64,000 nucleotides of DNA, taken from positions 1,674,001 through 1,738,000 of the forward strand of contig NZ_JAEKJZ010000001.1 in NCBI RefSeq assembly GCF_017309185.1. The letters are read 5' to 3'. This DNA comes from Roseibium aggregatum. Lineage in GTDB: Bacteria > Pseudomonadota > Alphaproteobacteria > Rhizobiales > Stappiaceae. The notes beneath the pieces are model-generated. The model searched no databases and was not told the origin of the DNA. It worked only from the letters and a program-made list of their open reading frames with translations. Positions 37,351 through 46,633 of this stretch are shown in pieces; position 1 is the first letter of the stretch, and every line of letters starts with the position of its first letter. Both the position numbers and the translations under genes were made by a program.

Positions 37351-37613
37351 AGAAACCTCGTGCCGGCAGCCGGGGGCGTGGTCTTGGACCGTCCGGCCGC
37401 GATCTGTGTGATTGACCCGGCGCGGAGCTTCCGTCACCATCCTTGACGGTTGGATACGCTTCCCAAGCTCATGAGCCGACAAGCTCGTTGGCTTAAAAGT
37501 CCCTTAATAACAATCGTGTAGGCTGCCAAGTGATTGCGGACTGATGTTTTCGCCGGTCTCCTGTAAGCCGGCTCAGTACTCAAGCCTCGTCCGGCTTGAA
37601 AAGGGGAAAGAGG

Positions 37614-39218
37614 ATGGAACTGGACATCGTTGACCTGTCGCGGCTGCAATTTGCCATGACAGCGCTCTATCACTTCCTGTTCGTGCCTTTGACGCTCGGG
37701 CTTTCTATACTTCTCGCGACAATGGAAACGGTCTACGTGATGACCGGTCGCGAGATCTGGAAGCGCATGGTCAAGTTCTGGGGCACGCTGTTCGGGATCA
37801 ACTTCGTGCTGGGTGTCGCGACCGGACTGACCATGGAGTTCCAGTTCGGCATGAACTGGGCCTATTTCAGCCAGTATGTCGGCGATGTCTTCGGCGCGCC
37901 TCTTGCGATCGAAGGCCTGATGGCGTTCTTCCTGGAAGCAACCTTTGTCGGACTGTTCTTTTTCGGTTGGGACAAGCTTTCCCGCCGTGGCCATCTGGCC
38001 GCCACCTGGATGGTCGCCATAGGAACGAACTTCTCCGCGCTCTGGATCCTGATCGCCAATGGCTGGATGCAGCATCCCGTCGGCGCGGTTTTCAATCCGG
38101 ACACCATGCGCATGGAAGTTTCGAGCTTCTTCGATGTTCTGTTCAACCCGGTGGCGCAGGCCAAGTTCGTTCACACGGTCTCCGCCGGTTATGTCACCGC
38201 CGCCATGTTCATGCTGGGGATTTCCGCCTGGTACATGCTGCAGGGGCGGCATCTGCAGATTGCCAAACGGTCCATGGCGATTGCCTCCGCTTTCGGCTTC
38301 GCTTCGGCTCTCTCCGTCGTCGTGCTTGGGGACGAGAGCGGCTATGAGGCCAATCTGAACCAGAAAATGAAACTCGCGACCATCGAGGCCATGTGGGACA
38401 CGGAGCCTGCGCCGGCGTCCTTCAATCTGATCGCCTTGCCGGACATGGCGAAACGGGAAAACGTTTTTGCGATCGAGGTGCCCTACGTCATGGGACTGAT
38501 CGCGACCCGGTCGCTCGACACGGTCATTCCGGGCATCAAGGAACTGGTCGAGCATTCGAAAGACCGTATACGGCAGGGGGCGGTTGCCTGGGACGCGTTG
38601 CAGAAAATCCGGGCCAATCCCGAAGCCGTCGGTGAGGACGTGCGCGAAACCTTCCGTCAGAACGCCGACTCCCTCGGCTACGGCTATCTGCTTTTGCCCT
38701 ATACCGACACTCCGAAGGAGGCGACGGAAGAGCAGATCGACGCGGCCGCATGGTCCACCGTGCCGGAAGTCTTGCCGATGTTTTATGCCTTCCGGATCAT
38801 GGTTGCCTGCGGGTTCTTCTTCATCCTGATGACCACGGTGTTCTTTTATTATTCCTCGTCGGGTCAGCTCGATGTCCTGCGGCAAAAGCGTCGCTGGCTT
38901 CTGCATATCGCCGTCTGGTCGATACCCTTGCCCTGGCTCGCGTGCGAAATGGGCTGGTTTGTCGCCGAATACGGACGGCAGCCATGGATCATCGAGAGCA
39001 TGCTGCCGACAAGCGCGGCTGTATCGAGCCTCACCGTGACGGAAGTATTGCTGACCCTGGCGGGATTTGTCGCGCTCTACAGCACTCTTCTGGTGGTCGA
39101 GATCACCCTGATGATCAAATACATCAAGATCGGTCCGGACGACGGCGAGGCGGAAGAGGTGCCACCGCTCGCCGCGGCGCGCACGGTTCCCGGCGCAATG
39201 ACGATGCCAGCGGAGTAA
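37614..39218 (+). CDS. cydA: Cytochrome bd ubiquinol oxidase subunit I
   Basis: A 534-residue membrane subunit that carries hemes b558, b595 and d and oxidises ubiquinol with oxygen. The N-terminal heme ligand His20 sits in MTALYHFLFVPLTLG; a second His is in AKFVHTVSAGYVTAA, as for b558. Family strands GVATGLTMEFQFGMNW, EGLMAFFLEATFVGLF and LPWLACEMGWFVAEYGRQPW are all present. The size and the extended segment after GDESGYEAN suggest the long Q-loop type of E. coli CydA. The start is ATG 37614 with an AGGGGAAAGAGG site. cydB follows after 5 bases. Confidence 0.97.
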   Translation: MELDIVDLSRLQFAMTALYHFLFVPLTLGLSILLATMETVYVMTGREIWKRMVKFWGTLFGINFVLGVATGLTMEFQFGMNWAYFSQYVGDVFGAPLAIEGLMAFFLEATFVGLFFFGWDKLSRRGHLAATWMVAIGTNFSALWILIANGWMQHPVGAVFNPDTMRMEVSSFFDVLFNPVAQAKFVHTVSAGYVTAAMFMLGISAWYMLQGRHLQIAKRSMAIASAFGFASALSVVVLGDESGYEANLNQKMKLATIEAMWDTEPAPASFNLIALPDMAKRENVFAIEVPYVMGLIATRSLDTVIPGIKELVEHSKDRIRQGAVAWDALQKIRANPEAVGEDVRETFRQNADSLGYGYLLLPYTDTPKEATEEQIDAAAWSTVPEVLPMFYAFRIMVACGFFFILMTTVFFYYSSSGQLDVLRQKRRWLLHIAVWSIPLPWLACEMGWFVAEYGRQPWIIESMLPTSAAVSSLTVTEVLLTLAGFVALYSTLLVVEITLMIKYIKIGPDDGEAEEVPPLAAARTVPGAMTMPAE

Positions 39219-39223
39219 CAGCG

Positions 39224-40381
39224 ATGATCCTGCATGAATTAATCGACTACGGCACGCTGAAGATGATCTGGTGGCTGCTGCTTGGTGTGCTTCTGATCGG
39301 TTTCGCGGCCACCGACGGCTTCGACATGGGGGTCGGCGCGTTGCTGCCCTTCGTCGCGGAGACCGATATCGAGCGGCGCGTCGTCATCAACACCATCGGC
39401 CCGACCTGGGAAGGCAACCAGGTCTGGTTCATTCTGGGTGGCGGCGCGATTTTCGCCGCCTGGCCGCCGCTCTACGCGATCAGTTTCTCGGGCTTTTACC
39501 TTGCCATGTTCGTGGTGCTTGCCGCCATGATCCTGCGGCCCGTGGCCTTCAAATACCGCTCCAAGCGACCGGACCCCGCCTGGCGGACGGCATGGGACTG
39601 GGCGTTGTTCGTCGGGTCCTTCGTGCCGGCGCTCGTCTTCGGCGTGGCGGTCGGCAATGTGTTGCTCGGCGTGCCTTTCACGCTCGACAGCGATCTGCGC
39701 ATGACCTACGAGGGGTCCTTCTTCGGTCTGTTCTCCCCATTCTCGCTACTGTGCGGACTGCTGTCGGTTTCCATGCTGGTCGTGCACGGCTCCGCCTGGC
39801 TGAGCATGCGCGCTCGCGGGGACGTCGTCGTCAGGGCGCGTCGGTTCGGGTCAATCGCAGCGATCCTTGCAATCGCGCTGTTCGCTCTGGGCGGTTATCT
39901 GGTCGCGAGCGGTTATGTCGAAGGGTTCCGGATTACCTCCGCCATCACTCCGGACATGCCCGCCGATCCCCTGGCCAAACAGGCCGTCGTCGAAGGCACA
40001 GCCTGGATGCGGAACTATTCGGTGCATCCGGTTCTCTGGCTTGCGCCGGCGCTTGGTTTCATCGGGCTTCTGGGCGCGCTGGTGCTGTTGCAAAGCCGGA
40101 TGGACGCGCTGGTCTTCGCGTTCTCCAAGATGGCGGTCTTCGGCATTATCTCGACGGTGGGTGTTTCGATGTTTCCCTTCATCTTGCCGTCCACCGCGCA
40201 ACCGGACGCGAGCCTGACGGTCTGGGATGCCTCGTCCAGCCACCGGACCCTGTTCAACATGCTGGTGGCGACAATCATCTTCCTGCCTTTGATCCTTGCC
40301 TACACGGCCTGGGTCTACAAAGTGCTTTGGGGCAAGGTGGATGAGGAAACCATCGAAAAAGACAATCACACGGCCTACTGA
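39224..40381 (+). CDS. cydB: Cytochrome bd ubiquinol oxidase subunit II
   Basis: A 385-residue membrane protein, the second subunit of the bd oxidase. It shows the CydB marks WWLLLGVLLIGFAATDGFD, GPTWEGNQVWFILGGGAIFA and ILRPVAFKYRSKR. About nine membrane helices are expected. The ATG at 39224 is preferred: it begins the conserved N-terminus MILHELIDYGTLKMIWW, and the much longer open frame to its left only overlaps cydA. cydX begins 13 bases after its stop, with AGGAGAGAG between. Confidence 0.96.
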   Translation: MILHELIDYGTLKMIWWLLLGVLLIGFAATDGFDMGVGALLPFVAETDIERRVVINTIGPTWEGNQVWFILGGGAIFAAWPPLYAISFSGFYLAMFVVLAAMILRPVAFKYRSKRPDPAWRTAWDWALFVGSFVPALVFGVAVGNVLLGVPFTLDSDLRMTYEGSFFGLFSPFSLLCGLLSVSMLVVHGSAWLSMRARGDVVVRARRFGSIAAILAIALFALGGYLVASGYVEGFRITSAITPDMPADPLAKQAVVEGTAWMRNYSVHPVLWLAPALGFIGLLGALVLLQSRMDALVFAFSKMAVFGIISTVGVSMFPFILPSTAQPDASLTVWDASSSHRTLFNMLVATIIFLPLILAYTAWVYKVLWGKVDEETIEKDNHTAY

Positions 40382-40393
40382 GGAGAGAGAGCG

Positions 40394-40513
40394 ATGTGGT
40401 ATTTTGCCTGGATCCTCGGAATGCCCCTGGCCTGTTGTCTGGCCATCTTGAACGCCATGTGGCTTGAGATGCGTTCGGACGACGAGCGCAGGCAGCAGGA
40501 CGGCGGAAGCTGA
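40394..40513 (+). CDS. cydX: Cytochrome bd small subunit CydX
   Basis: A 39-residue single-helix protein starting MWYFAWILGMPLACCLAILN, the standard CydX pattern (MWYFxWxLG), with a charged cytoplasmic tail RSDDERRQQDGGS. CydX stabilises the CydAB oxidase. It is preceded by AGGAGAGAG and follows cydB directly. A bidirectional terminator follows. The gene is short enough to be missed by default gene calling. Confidence 0.93.
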   Translation: MWYFAWILGMPLACCLAILNAMWLEMRSDDERRQQDGGS

Positions 40514-40532
40514 TCCGTTTTTGATCTCAAAG

Positions 40533-40563
40533 AAAAACCCCGGACGCGTGATCCGGGGTTTTT
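40533..40563. terminator. Bidirectional terminator between cydX and the peroxiredoxin gene
   Basis: A perfect 12-bp stem AAAAACCCCGGA / TCCGGGGTTTTT with a 7-base loop serves both the cyd unit and the convergent peroxiredoxin gene, since each strand ends in five Ts. Confidence 0.93.
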
Positions 40564-40606
40564 CTGTTGGCTGGAAGCCCCGGGGAGAAAGGTCTCCCGG
40601 CGATAC

Positions 40607-41149
40607 TCAGGCGGCTGCGGTTTTCGACTCGCGCAGCTTTTCCAGGATGTTTTGCGGCGAGGAAACGCCATAGGGGTCGGTCTCGCAGTTGTCCGAAAAG
40701 CCTTCTTCCTCGAACCACTGTTCAACCACGCCGTCGTTCACGACTGCGCCGTAACGCCAGGACCGCATGCCGAAACCCAGATTGTCCTTGCAGACGAGCA
40801 TGCCCATCTTGCGGGTGAACTCGCCGGACCCGTCCGGAATGACCTTGACCTTGTCGACATTCTGAGCCTTGGCCCATGCGTTCATGACAAAGGCGTCGTT
40901 GACGGAAATGCAATAGATCTCATCGACCCCTTCGGCCTTGAATTCGTCGGACAGTTTTTCAAAGTCCGGCAGCTGGAAAGTGGAGCAGGTCGGGGTGAAG
41001 GCGCCGGGCAGGGAAAACAGGACAACCTTCTTGCCCTTGAAGTAATCGTCGCTGGTCATGTCTTCCCAGCGGAACGGGTTCGGGCCTTCGATGCTTTCGT
41101 CACGCACACGGGTGCGGAAGGTAACAAACGGAACTTTTTTTCCGAGCAT
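40607..41149 (-). CDS. Peroxiredoxin, Prx5/glutaredoxin-linked type
   Basis: A 180-residue thiol peroxidase. The peroxidatic Cys is in the motif PGAFTPTCSTFQLP, preceded by the strand KKVVLFSL. Other Prx5 marks are ISVNDAFVMNAWAKAQ and MLVCKDNLGFGMRSWRYGAVV. It should reduce H2O2 and alkyl hydroperoxides in the cytoplasm using glutaredoxin/glutathione or thioredoxin. GGAGA precedes the ATG. It is a single-gene unit, convergent with the cyd cluster. Confidence 0.92.
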   Translation of the reverse strand: MLGKKVPFVTFRTRVRDESIEGPNPFRWEDMTSDDYFKGKKVVLFSLPGAFTPTCSTFQLPDFEKLSDEFKAEGVDEIYCISVNDAFVMNAWAKAQNVDKVKVIPDGSGEFTRKMGMLVCKDNLGFGMRSWRYGAVVNDGVVEQWFEEEGFSDNCETDPYGVSSPQNILEKLRESKTAAA

Positions 41150-41638
41150 TGCTTATCTCCTGGTTTTCAAATGCGAGACACGCCGGTTGTCTTGGGAGGT
41201 GTGGCCATGGTCCCGGGAGGTTAGGACCCGCCTGAGGCGATATCTAAACGACATTTCAGCTTCATCGGTATCGAAAATGGTGCGATGCGGCAAGAGGGCA
41301 GGCGCTTTGAAAACCCGGAAAAACCCCTTTTGAACAAGAGGAATTTTCTAAGGGTATAAAAAATATAGGAAAAATTCGAGGCTCTTTCGACTGGCGTTGA
41401 CATGGCAATATCGATAATTCGGTTTGCCGGGTTTTTATGTTGCGATGCGGTTTTTGTGCGGGCGGCTTGCTCGAGCATCGGGATGGAGCCCGCCCCTGGA
41501 GCAAAAATGTTAACGAATTTGGCCGGCGCGGACTTGTAAGCAGGCCGCATTTTGCCCATTAAGGGCGTCCGGCGTGCGTTGGCTTCCCACGGCGCTACGG
41601 ACACGCCGGGATCTCAAACGGGCAAATGTGAAATTTCG
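41150..41638. other. Divergent intergenic region between the peroxiredoxin gene and the left TRAP operon
   Basis: These 489 bases have no supported gene. An A/T-rich segment around 41330-41430 (with GTATAAAAAATATAGG) probably holds promoters for both sides. No operator palindrome stands out. Confidence 0.5.
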
Positions 41639-42112
41639 ATGGGAAATCTGTTTCGCGCCGTGCGTTGGCTCTGCATGGGCTTTGCCGCGATCGTCTTCTT
41701 CGGTCAGCTGGTCATGGTCCTGATGCGCTATCTGCTCGGCATCGGCTTTCTGGAAATTCAGGATGCGGTCAATTACGCCTTCGCGGCGCTCGTCGCCTTG
41801 TCCGTCGCCGTTTCCTTCGAGGCCGACAAACATGTTCGCGTCGATGTCTTTCGCCAGAACTGGCGGGACCGGACCAACCGCTGGATCGACTGGTTCGGCA
41901 ATCTGGCGCTGGCGCTACCCGTTTTCGCGCTGATGCTCTGGACGGCGATACCCCTCGTGCGCAGTTCCTGGGCGATCCTGGAAGGGTCTCCCGAAACCGG
42001 CGGCTTGCCGGGCCTGTTTCTCGTCAAGACCTGTCTGGTTCTGCTGCCCCTGCTGGTGGTTGTCCTCACGGTCAAGCGGCTCGTCGATTTCTTCCGGCGG
42101 GCGTACTCATGA
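41639..42112 (+). CDS. TRAP transporter small permease subunit (DctQ)
   Basis: A 157-residue membrane protein with four expected helices, the small subunit of a tripartite ATP-independent periplasmic transporter. The family stretch MRYLLGIGFLEIQDAVNYAF leads to SFEADKHVRVDVF, the typical DctQ turn before helix 3. The ATG at 41639 is chosen over 41552 because it directly precedes the first helix. Its TGA overlaps the ATG of the large subunit by 4 bases. It works with the next two genes. Confidence 0.88.
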   Translation: MGNLFRAVRWLCMGFAAIVFFGQLVMVLMRYLLGIGFLEIQDAVNYAFAALVALSVAVSFEADKHVRVDVFRQNWRDRTNRWIDWFGNLALALPVFALMLWTAIPLVRSSWAILEGSPETGGLPGLFLVKTCLVLLPLLVVVLTVKRLVDFFRRAYS

Positions 42113-43665
42113 GCGCCGATATCCTGTGGCTTGTCCTGATGGCGCTTGCCGTCTTCGCCTGCATTCTGACCGGCGTTCCGGTGCTCCTGGCCATTGCCGG
42201 AGCGCCTACGCTTATCGCGCTTCTGGCCGCGTGCTTTGGCGATTTCGATCTCGTTTTTTTCCAGGCCGTACCGCAGCGGGTGTTCGGGGTCATGACCAAT
42301 CCGCTGCTGCTGGCGGTGCCTCTTTTCGTGCTGATGGGCCTTCTTTTGGAAAAGTCCAGGCAGGCGGAACTCATGCTGAAAAGCCTGACCGCCGTTCTGG
42401 GCGGCCAGCGGTCGGCGCTTGCATTATCCGTGGTGCTCGTCAGCGCGCTGATTGCGGCCTCGACGGGCATTATCGGCGCGACCATCGTCATGCTCGGCAC
42501 GATCACGCTTCCGGCGCTTCTGTCGGCCGGGGTCGACCGGAAGATGAGCAGCGGCCTGATCTGTGCCAGCGGGACGCTCGGCCAGATCATTCCGCCGTCC
42601 ATCGTTCTCATTCTGCTGGGCGACCAGGTCTCCAACGCCTATTTCGAGGCGCAGCAGGAAGCGGGCAATTTCGCCCCGGATCCGGTCACCGTCGGAGACC
42701 TGTTCGCCGGTGCGTTGTTTCCCGGTCTGCTGCTTGTGGCGCTCTACGCGGTCTATGTGCTGGTTCGTCTGCGCTCCGCGCCCGGTGAAGACCGGCCGCA
42801 GTCGCAGGAAGACCGTGTCACGGCGCTGGACCTTCTGAAAAACATCGCTCCGACACTGGGGCTGATCGTCGCGGTCCTCGGCAGTATTCTTGTCGGTATC
42901 GCCACGCCGACCGAGGCGGCCGGGGTTGGTGTCGCCGGCGCCATTCTCATTGCCGCGGGCGGGCAGGGAGGGCCGATGGCGCGAACCGCGATGATATGCA
43001 CGGTGTTGATGGCAGGTCTTCTGATCCTCCGCCAGTCCGGTCTTTTCGGTGTTGATTTCTCCGGGGGGCGGATCTACTGGACTGGCATGACGCTGCTCTC
43101 TGTGGCGTTGACCGCAGCCGCGCTGGCCTTGCTCCTTGCCAGCGCTTCAACGCTGCTCCGCTCGGGCGTTCTTCTTCCCGCTCTCAAGGAAACCGTGACG
43201 ATCACGGGGATGATTTTCGGCATCGTGATCGCAGCCGGTATCCTTTCGCTGGTTTTTCGCGGTTTCAACGGCGACGAGCATGTCGCCGAACTTCTCCGGT
43301 CGCTGCCGGGGGGCGCTTACGGAATGCTGATCCTGACGATGCTCGTGATCTTCCTGCTCGGGTTCATCCTGGAGTTCGTCGAGATCATTTTCATCGTCGT
43401 GCCGATTGTCGGTCCGATCATTCTGCAATCCGACATCAGCCCCGTCTGGTTCGCCGTCCTTATCGCGCTTAATCTGCAGACGTCCTTTTTGACGCCTCCT
43501 TTCGGTTTCGCGCTATTCTACTTCCGCTCTGTCGCGCCTGCGGATATCAGAACCACGGAGATCTACGTTTCGGTCATTCCATTCGTCGCGATCCAGGTAT
43601 TGGCGCTGGCGCTTGTCGCCCTGTTCCCGGCTCTGGCGACCTGGCTGCCCGGGACATTGTTTTAG
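42109..43665 (+). CDS. TRAP transporter large permease subunit (DctM), extended form
   Basis: A 518-residue membrane transporter, longer than the usual 430 residues. Conserved blocks are MTNPLLLAVPLFVLMG, ASTGIIGATIVMLGTITLPAL and GTLGQIIPPSIVLILLG, then GIATPTEAAGVGVAGA. An additional region of about 90 residues (about 285-370, starting GGQGGPMARTAM) carries extra hydrophobic segments before the final block LIALNLQTSFLTPPFGFALFY. Such longer forms occur in the TRAP subgroup annotated for mannitol/chloroaromatic or 2-oxo acid substrates. It couples solute uptake to a sodium gradient. It overlaps dctQ by 4 bases. Confidence 0.9.
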   Translation: MSADILWLVLMALAVFACILTGVPVLLAIAGAPTLIALLAACFGDFDLVFFQAVPQRVFGVMTNPLLLAVPLFVLMGLLLEKSRQAELMLKSLTAVLGGQRSALALSVVLVSALIAASTGIIGATIVMLGTITLPALLSAGVDRKMSSGLICASGTLGQIIPPSIVLILLGDQVSNAYFEAQQEAGNFAPDPVTVGDLFAGALFPGLLLVALYAVYVLVRLRSAPGEDRPQSQEDRVTALDLLKNIAPTLGLIVAVLGSILVGIATPTEAAGVGVAGAILIAAGGQGGPMARTAMICTVLMAGLLILRQSGLFGVDFSGGRIYWTGMTLLSVALTAAALALLLASASTLLRSGVLLPALKETVTITGMIFGIVIAAGILSLVFRGFNGDEHVAELLRSLPGGAYGMLILTMLVIFLLGFILEFVEIIFIVVPIVGPIILQSDISPVWFAVLIALNLQTSFLTPPFGFALFYFRSVAPADIRTTEIYVSVIPFVAIQVLALALVALFPALATWLPGTLF

Positions 43666-43688
43666 AACCCCACTAGGCGAGGATTAAA

Positions 43689-44753
43689 ATGAAAAGACGC
43701 GATTTTCTGAAGGTGGGTGCTGCTGCCGCGCCCGCAAGCCTGCTGGCCGCACCGGCCGTGGCGCAGGGCAAGATTGAATGGAAGCTGCCCACCTCCTTTC
43801 CCGCAAAAGCCCCTGGTGTCGGAACCAATGTGACGACCTTCGCCGATCGGGTGGCCGCGATGTCCGACGGTCAACTGACGTTCAAGGTCTTTTCCAGCGG
43901 TGAACTCGTGCCGCCGTTTGGTGTCGAAGAGGCAGTTGAGCAGGGCACCGCGGAGATCGGACACTCGACGCCCTACTACGCCGCGTCGAAAAATTCCGCT
44001 CTGCACTTTTTCTCGGCCGTTCCGTTCGGCATGGCCTCCGTCGAAACGACCGCATGGCTGCGCTACGGCGGCGGGCAGGACCTTTGGGACAAGATCTACG
44101 AAGAGCGCGGCTTGAAGCCGTTTTATTCCGGAAGTTCGGGCGTCCAGGCCGCGGGCTGGTTCAAGAAACCGGTCGAAAACCTGGATGGTCTGGCTGGCTT
44201 GAATATGCGGATTGCCGGTCTCGGCGGCGAGGCGATGCGCAAGCTTGGCGTCAACGCGGTTCTGTTGCCGCCTCCGGAAATCTTTCCGGCGTTCCAGTCG
44301 GGGGCGATCGATGCCGCCGAATGGGTCGGGCCGATGCTGGATCAGGCCTTCGGTCTGCAGAAGGTCGCCAAATACTGTTATGTGCCGGCATTCCACGAGC
44401 CGTCGGCCGCTCTTGAGATCGTCGTCAACAAGGAAGCCTACGACAGTCTTCCGGCCCATCTTCAGGCTATCATCGCCAACGCAGCGGAAGCCGCATCGGT
44501 CGAGACCACCTCTCAGTTCGACTATTTCAATGCGGTCGCGATGCAGAAACTGAAATCGGATGGTGTGACCTTCGCGGCCTTTCCGGAAGACGTTCAGGTG
44601 GCGCTCAAGAAGGCCGTGGCAGAGGTCATGGCCGAGAACGCCGAAGCCAACCCGGCCTTCGCCGAAGTTCAGAAGAGCTACGATGCCTTCCTCGAACTGG
44701 CAAAGGACTATGCCGTTTTGATGAAGGCGGCGACCTACACTCAACGGGTCTGA
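43689..44753 (+). CDS. TRAP transporter substrate-binding protein (DctP/TakP-like)
   Basis: A 354-residue periplasmic receptor. The N-terminus KRRDFLKVGAAAAPASLLAA has a twin-arginine-like signal. The binding fold shows WKLPTSFPAKAP, ELVPPFGVEEAVEQGTAEIG, GLNMRIAGLGGEAMRKLG, and the family signature VLLPPPEIFPAFQSGAIDAAEW, where the Arg in the MRI strand usually contacts the substrate carboxylate. It resembles the 2-oxo-acid binding TakP group, but the substrate is inferred only. The gene lies 23 bases after dctM and ends at a strong hairpin. It is paralogous to 50099-51184. Confidence 0.88.
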   Translation: MKRRDFLKVGAAAAPASLLAAPAVAQGKIEWKLPTSFPAKAPGVGTNVTTFADRVAAMSDGQLTFKVFSSGELVPPFGVEEAVEQGTAEIGHSTPYYAASKNSALHFFSAVPFGMASVETTAWLRYGGGQDLWDKIYEERGLKPFYSGSSGVQAAGWFKKPVENLDGLAGLNMRIAGLGGEAMRKLGVNAVLLPPPEIFPAFQSGAIDAAEWVGPMLDQAFGLQKVAKYCYVPAFHEPSAALEIVVNKEAYDSLPAHLQAIIANAAEAASVETTSQFDYFNAVAMQKLKSDGVTFAAFPEDVQVALKKAVAEVMAENAEANPAFAEVQKSYDAFLELAKDYAVLMKAATYTQRV

Positions 44754-44762
44754 CAGCAACGG

Positions 44763-44793
44763 TCCCGCCGGCGACCGCCGGCGGGATGCTTTT
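44763..44793 (+). terminator. Terminator between the two convergent TRAP operons
   Basis: A perfect 11-bp stem TCCCGCCGGCG / CGCCGGCGGGA is separated by only two bases (so the top pairs stay open) and is followed by TGCTTTTG, ten bases after the DctP stop. Confidence 0.75.
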
Positions 44794-44815
44794 GAGCCGG
44801 CCGCTTGCGCTTCTC

Positions 44816-45799
44816 TCAGGCGGCGGCTTCGCCTTCCGCCTGTTTCTGGTACTCGGTCGCCAGGAAGCTGACGATGAGCAGCTGGAAGAAGTGAAACAGC
44901 ATGATCGGGAGAATGATAAGCCCGACATCGCCGCGTCCCGAAAAGATGATCGGCGCCAGCGGGATTCCGGTCGCAAGCGACTTCTTCGAACCGCAGAACA
45001 GGACCGCGATCCGTTCTTCCCGAGGCATCCGCGTAATCTTCAATGCCAGAGCGACGATGAGATAGACGATCGCGAACAGGGCAATCGCGAGGATGGCGAT
45101 CTCCACAACGAGAAAGACGTCATGGCTTTGCCAGACGCCCTCGGAGACCGAGTCGGAGAATGCACCGTAGACAATTGCCAGAATGATCGCCCGGTCGGCG
45201 ATCTTGATTGCCTTGATGTTGCGCTCCGCCCAGACGGACAGCCAGCGCCTCGCTATTTGACCGAGGACGATTGGCAATACGACGAGCAACATCACTTTCA
45301 GTACGGTGGGCCCAAGCGGCACCGTCACGCCGCTCGACTGCATGTACCAGGCCATCAACGCCGGAGTTAAAACGACAGCGAGCAGACTGGAGAGCGTCGC
45401 GTTGAAGATGGCGACGGGAATATCGCCGCGCGCGAGCGACACCATGGCCACGGACGACGACACGGTCGAGGGCAGGGCGGCGATGTAGAAGAAACCGATA
45501 TCGGCGGCTTCCGGCAGCAGATTGGGAAAAAGCCTCTCGCCGGCAAGCACAATGACCGGAAAAAGCGCGAAGGTTGTCAGCGCGATTGCCAGATGCGCCT
45601 TCCAGCGGGTCATGCCACGCATCATGCGTTCGGGCGCCAAGGTCAGGCCGTAGAGGAAGAAGACCCCGCAAATGCCGTAAGTGGTCACATACTGCCACTG
45701 CAGCGGACCGCCCGTGCGACCGGGCTCGGGCCACAGTACCGCCAGCGCCACGACGCTCGCCAGGGCAATGACGAACTTGTCGACCTTGGGAAGCGTCAT
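44816..45799 (-). CDS. Bile acid:sodium symporter family (SBF-like) permease
   Basis: A 327-residue membrane protein with about ten helices. It is of the type related to SLC10A7: GICGVFFLYGLTLAPERMM near the N-terminus, then FFYIAALPSTVSSSVAMVSL with the helix-crossing Ser/Thr segment, and FCGSKKSLATGIPLAPIIF in the second half, a family mark. It probably moves an organic anion with sodium. It is the last gene of a six-gene minus-strand cluster, 63 bases after the GntR gene, so it may share control and substrate with the upstream TRAP and gamma-glutamyltransferase genes. Confidence 0.83.
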   Translation of the reverse strand: MTLPKVDKFVIALASVVALAVLWPEPGRTGGPLQWQYVTTYGICGVFFLYGLTLAPERMMRGMTRWKAHLAIALTTFALFPVIVLAGERLFPNLLPEAADIGFFYIAALPSTVSSSVAMVSLARGDIPVAIFNATLSSLLAVVLTPALMAWYMQSSGVTVPLGPTVLKVMLLVVLPIVLGQIARRWLSVWAERNIKAIKIADRAIILAIVYGAFSDSVSEGVWQSHDVFLVVEIAILAIALFAIVYLIVALALKITRMPREERIAVLFCGSKKSLATGIPLAPIIFSGRGDVGLIILPIMLFHFFQLLIVSFLATEYQKQAEGEAAA

Positions 45800-45862
45800 G
45801 GATGTCTGCCTTTGTTTTCGGGCCCGGAGCGGTTTCGAAGGTGAGGGGAACGCGCCATCGTA

Positions 45863-46606
45863 TCAATTGGCGCCCAGTTTTCTGTTCCGTCCGCGCGCGC
45901 GCCGCCGTCCCTCGAACGCGTCGCTCCCGGTTGCTGCGGTCTTGGACCGGGCCGCGAATGCGGTCAGATAGCTGCGGGCGGAGCTGAGCAGATGCATGCG
46001 CAGCAGACGCTCGGCGGTGACGGAGTTTCGTTCAATCAGGGCCTGGACGATCTCTTCGTGTTCCTCGTGCGATTGTTCGACGCGCTCGCGATTGAGGAGC
46101 TGGGCGCGGCGGAAGGGCGCCAGCTTGACGCCCATACCGCGGGCGATCTCGATCAGGTCGCTGTTGTGCGTGCCCTGGTGAATCAGGTCGTGGAGCTCCC
46201 AGTTCGCGCTCTGATAGGCTTCAAAGTGGCCTGCTTTGGCGAGGGCCGCCATGGAGAGATGCAGATCTTGCAGCACAGCCTGCTCGCCCGCCGTCATCCG
46301 TCCCGCGGCAAGACGGCCGCACAGGCCGTCGATTTCGCTCATTGCTTCGAACATGCCTTCAATCCGCTCGAAGGAGAGATTGCACACGATCACCCCCTTG
46401 TAAGGCACACGTTCGGCAAGCGCGCGCGACACGAGAATCATGAAGGCTTCGCGCACCGGCGTCCGGGAAACGCCGAAACGCGCGGCAATCGCGGCCTCGT
46501 CGAGTTTCGCGCCGGCGCACAATATTCCGTCGACGATTTCCTTCTCGATCTGCTCCGCGATCAGCTCGCTGTGGATTGCCCGTTTGTTCTTCGTTTCCGT
46601 CGTCAT
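45863..46606 (-). CDS. GntR-family (FCD domain) transcriptional regulator
   Basis: A 247-residue regulator. The winged helix reads IAEQIEKEIVDGILCAGAKL then AAIAARFGVSRTPVREAFMIL, standard for the FadR/VanR branch. The helical FCD ligand domain follows, with metal-binding type residues in ANWELHDLIHQGTHN and HEEHEEIVQAL. It lies 27 bases after the gamma-glutamyltransferase gene in the same direction. Its binding site may be the TTTTGTATACAAAA palindrome at 51311, upstream of the first gene of the cluster. The C-terminal tail is unusually rich in Arg and Gly. Confidence 0.9.
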   Translation of the reverse strand: MTTETKNKRAIHSELIAEQIEKEIVDGILCAGAKLDEAAIAARFGVSRTPVREAFMILVSRALAERVPYKGVIVCNLSFERIEGMFEAMSEIDGLCGRLAAGRMTAGEQAVLQDLHLSMAALAKAGHFEAYQSANWELHDLIHQGTHNSDLIEIARGMGVKLAPFRRAQLLNRERVEQSHEEHEEIVQALIERNSVTAERLLRMHLLSSARSYLTAFAARSKTAATGSDAFEGRRRARGRNRKLGAN

Positions 46607-46633
46607 CGCTCTGGTCCCCCCAACACTTTGTTC

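Noticed and set aside
33351..37613. FNR/ANR boxes (TTGAT-N4-ATCAA) before cydD or cydA
   Set aside because: None was found by eye in either upstream gap, so oxygen regulation could not be assigned.
37434..38906. A 490-codon minus-strand open frame opposite cydA
   Set aside because: Pure antisense shadow of cydA with no ribosome site.
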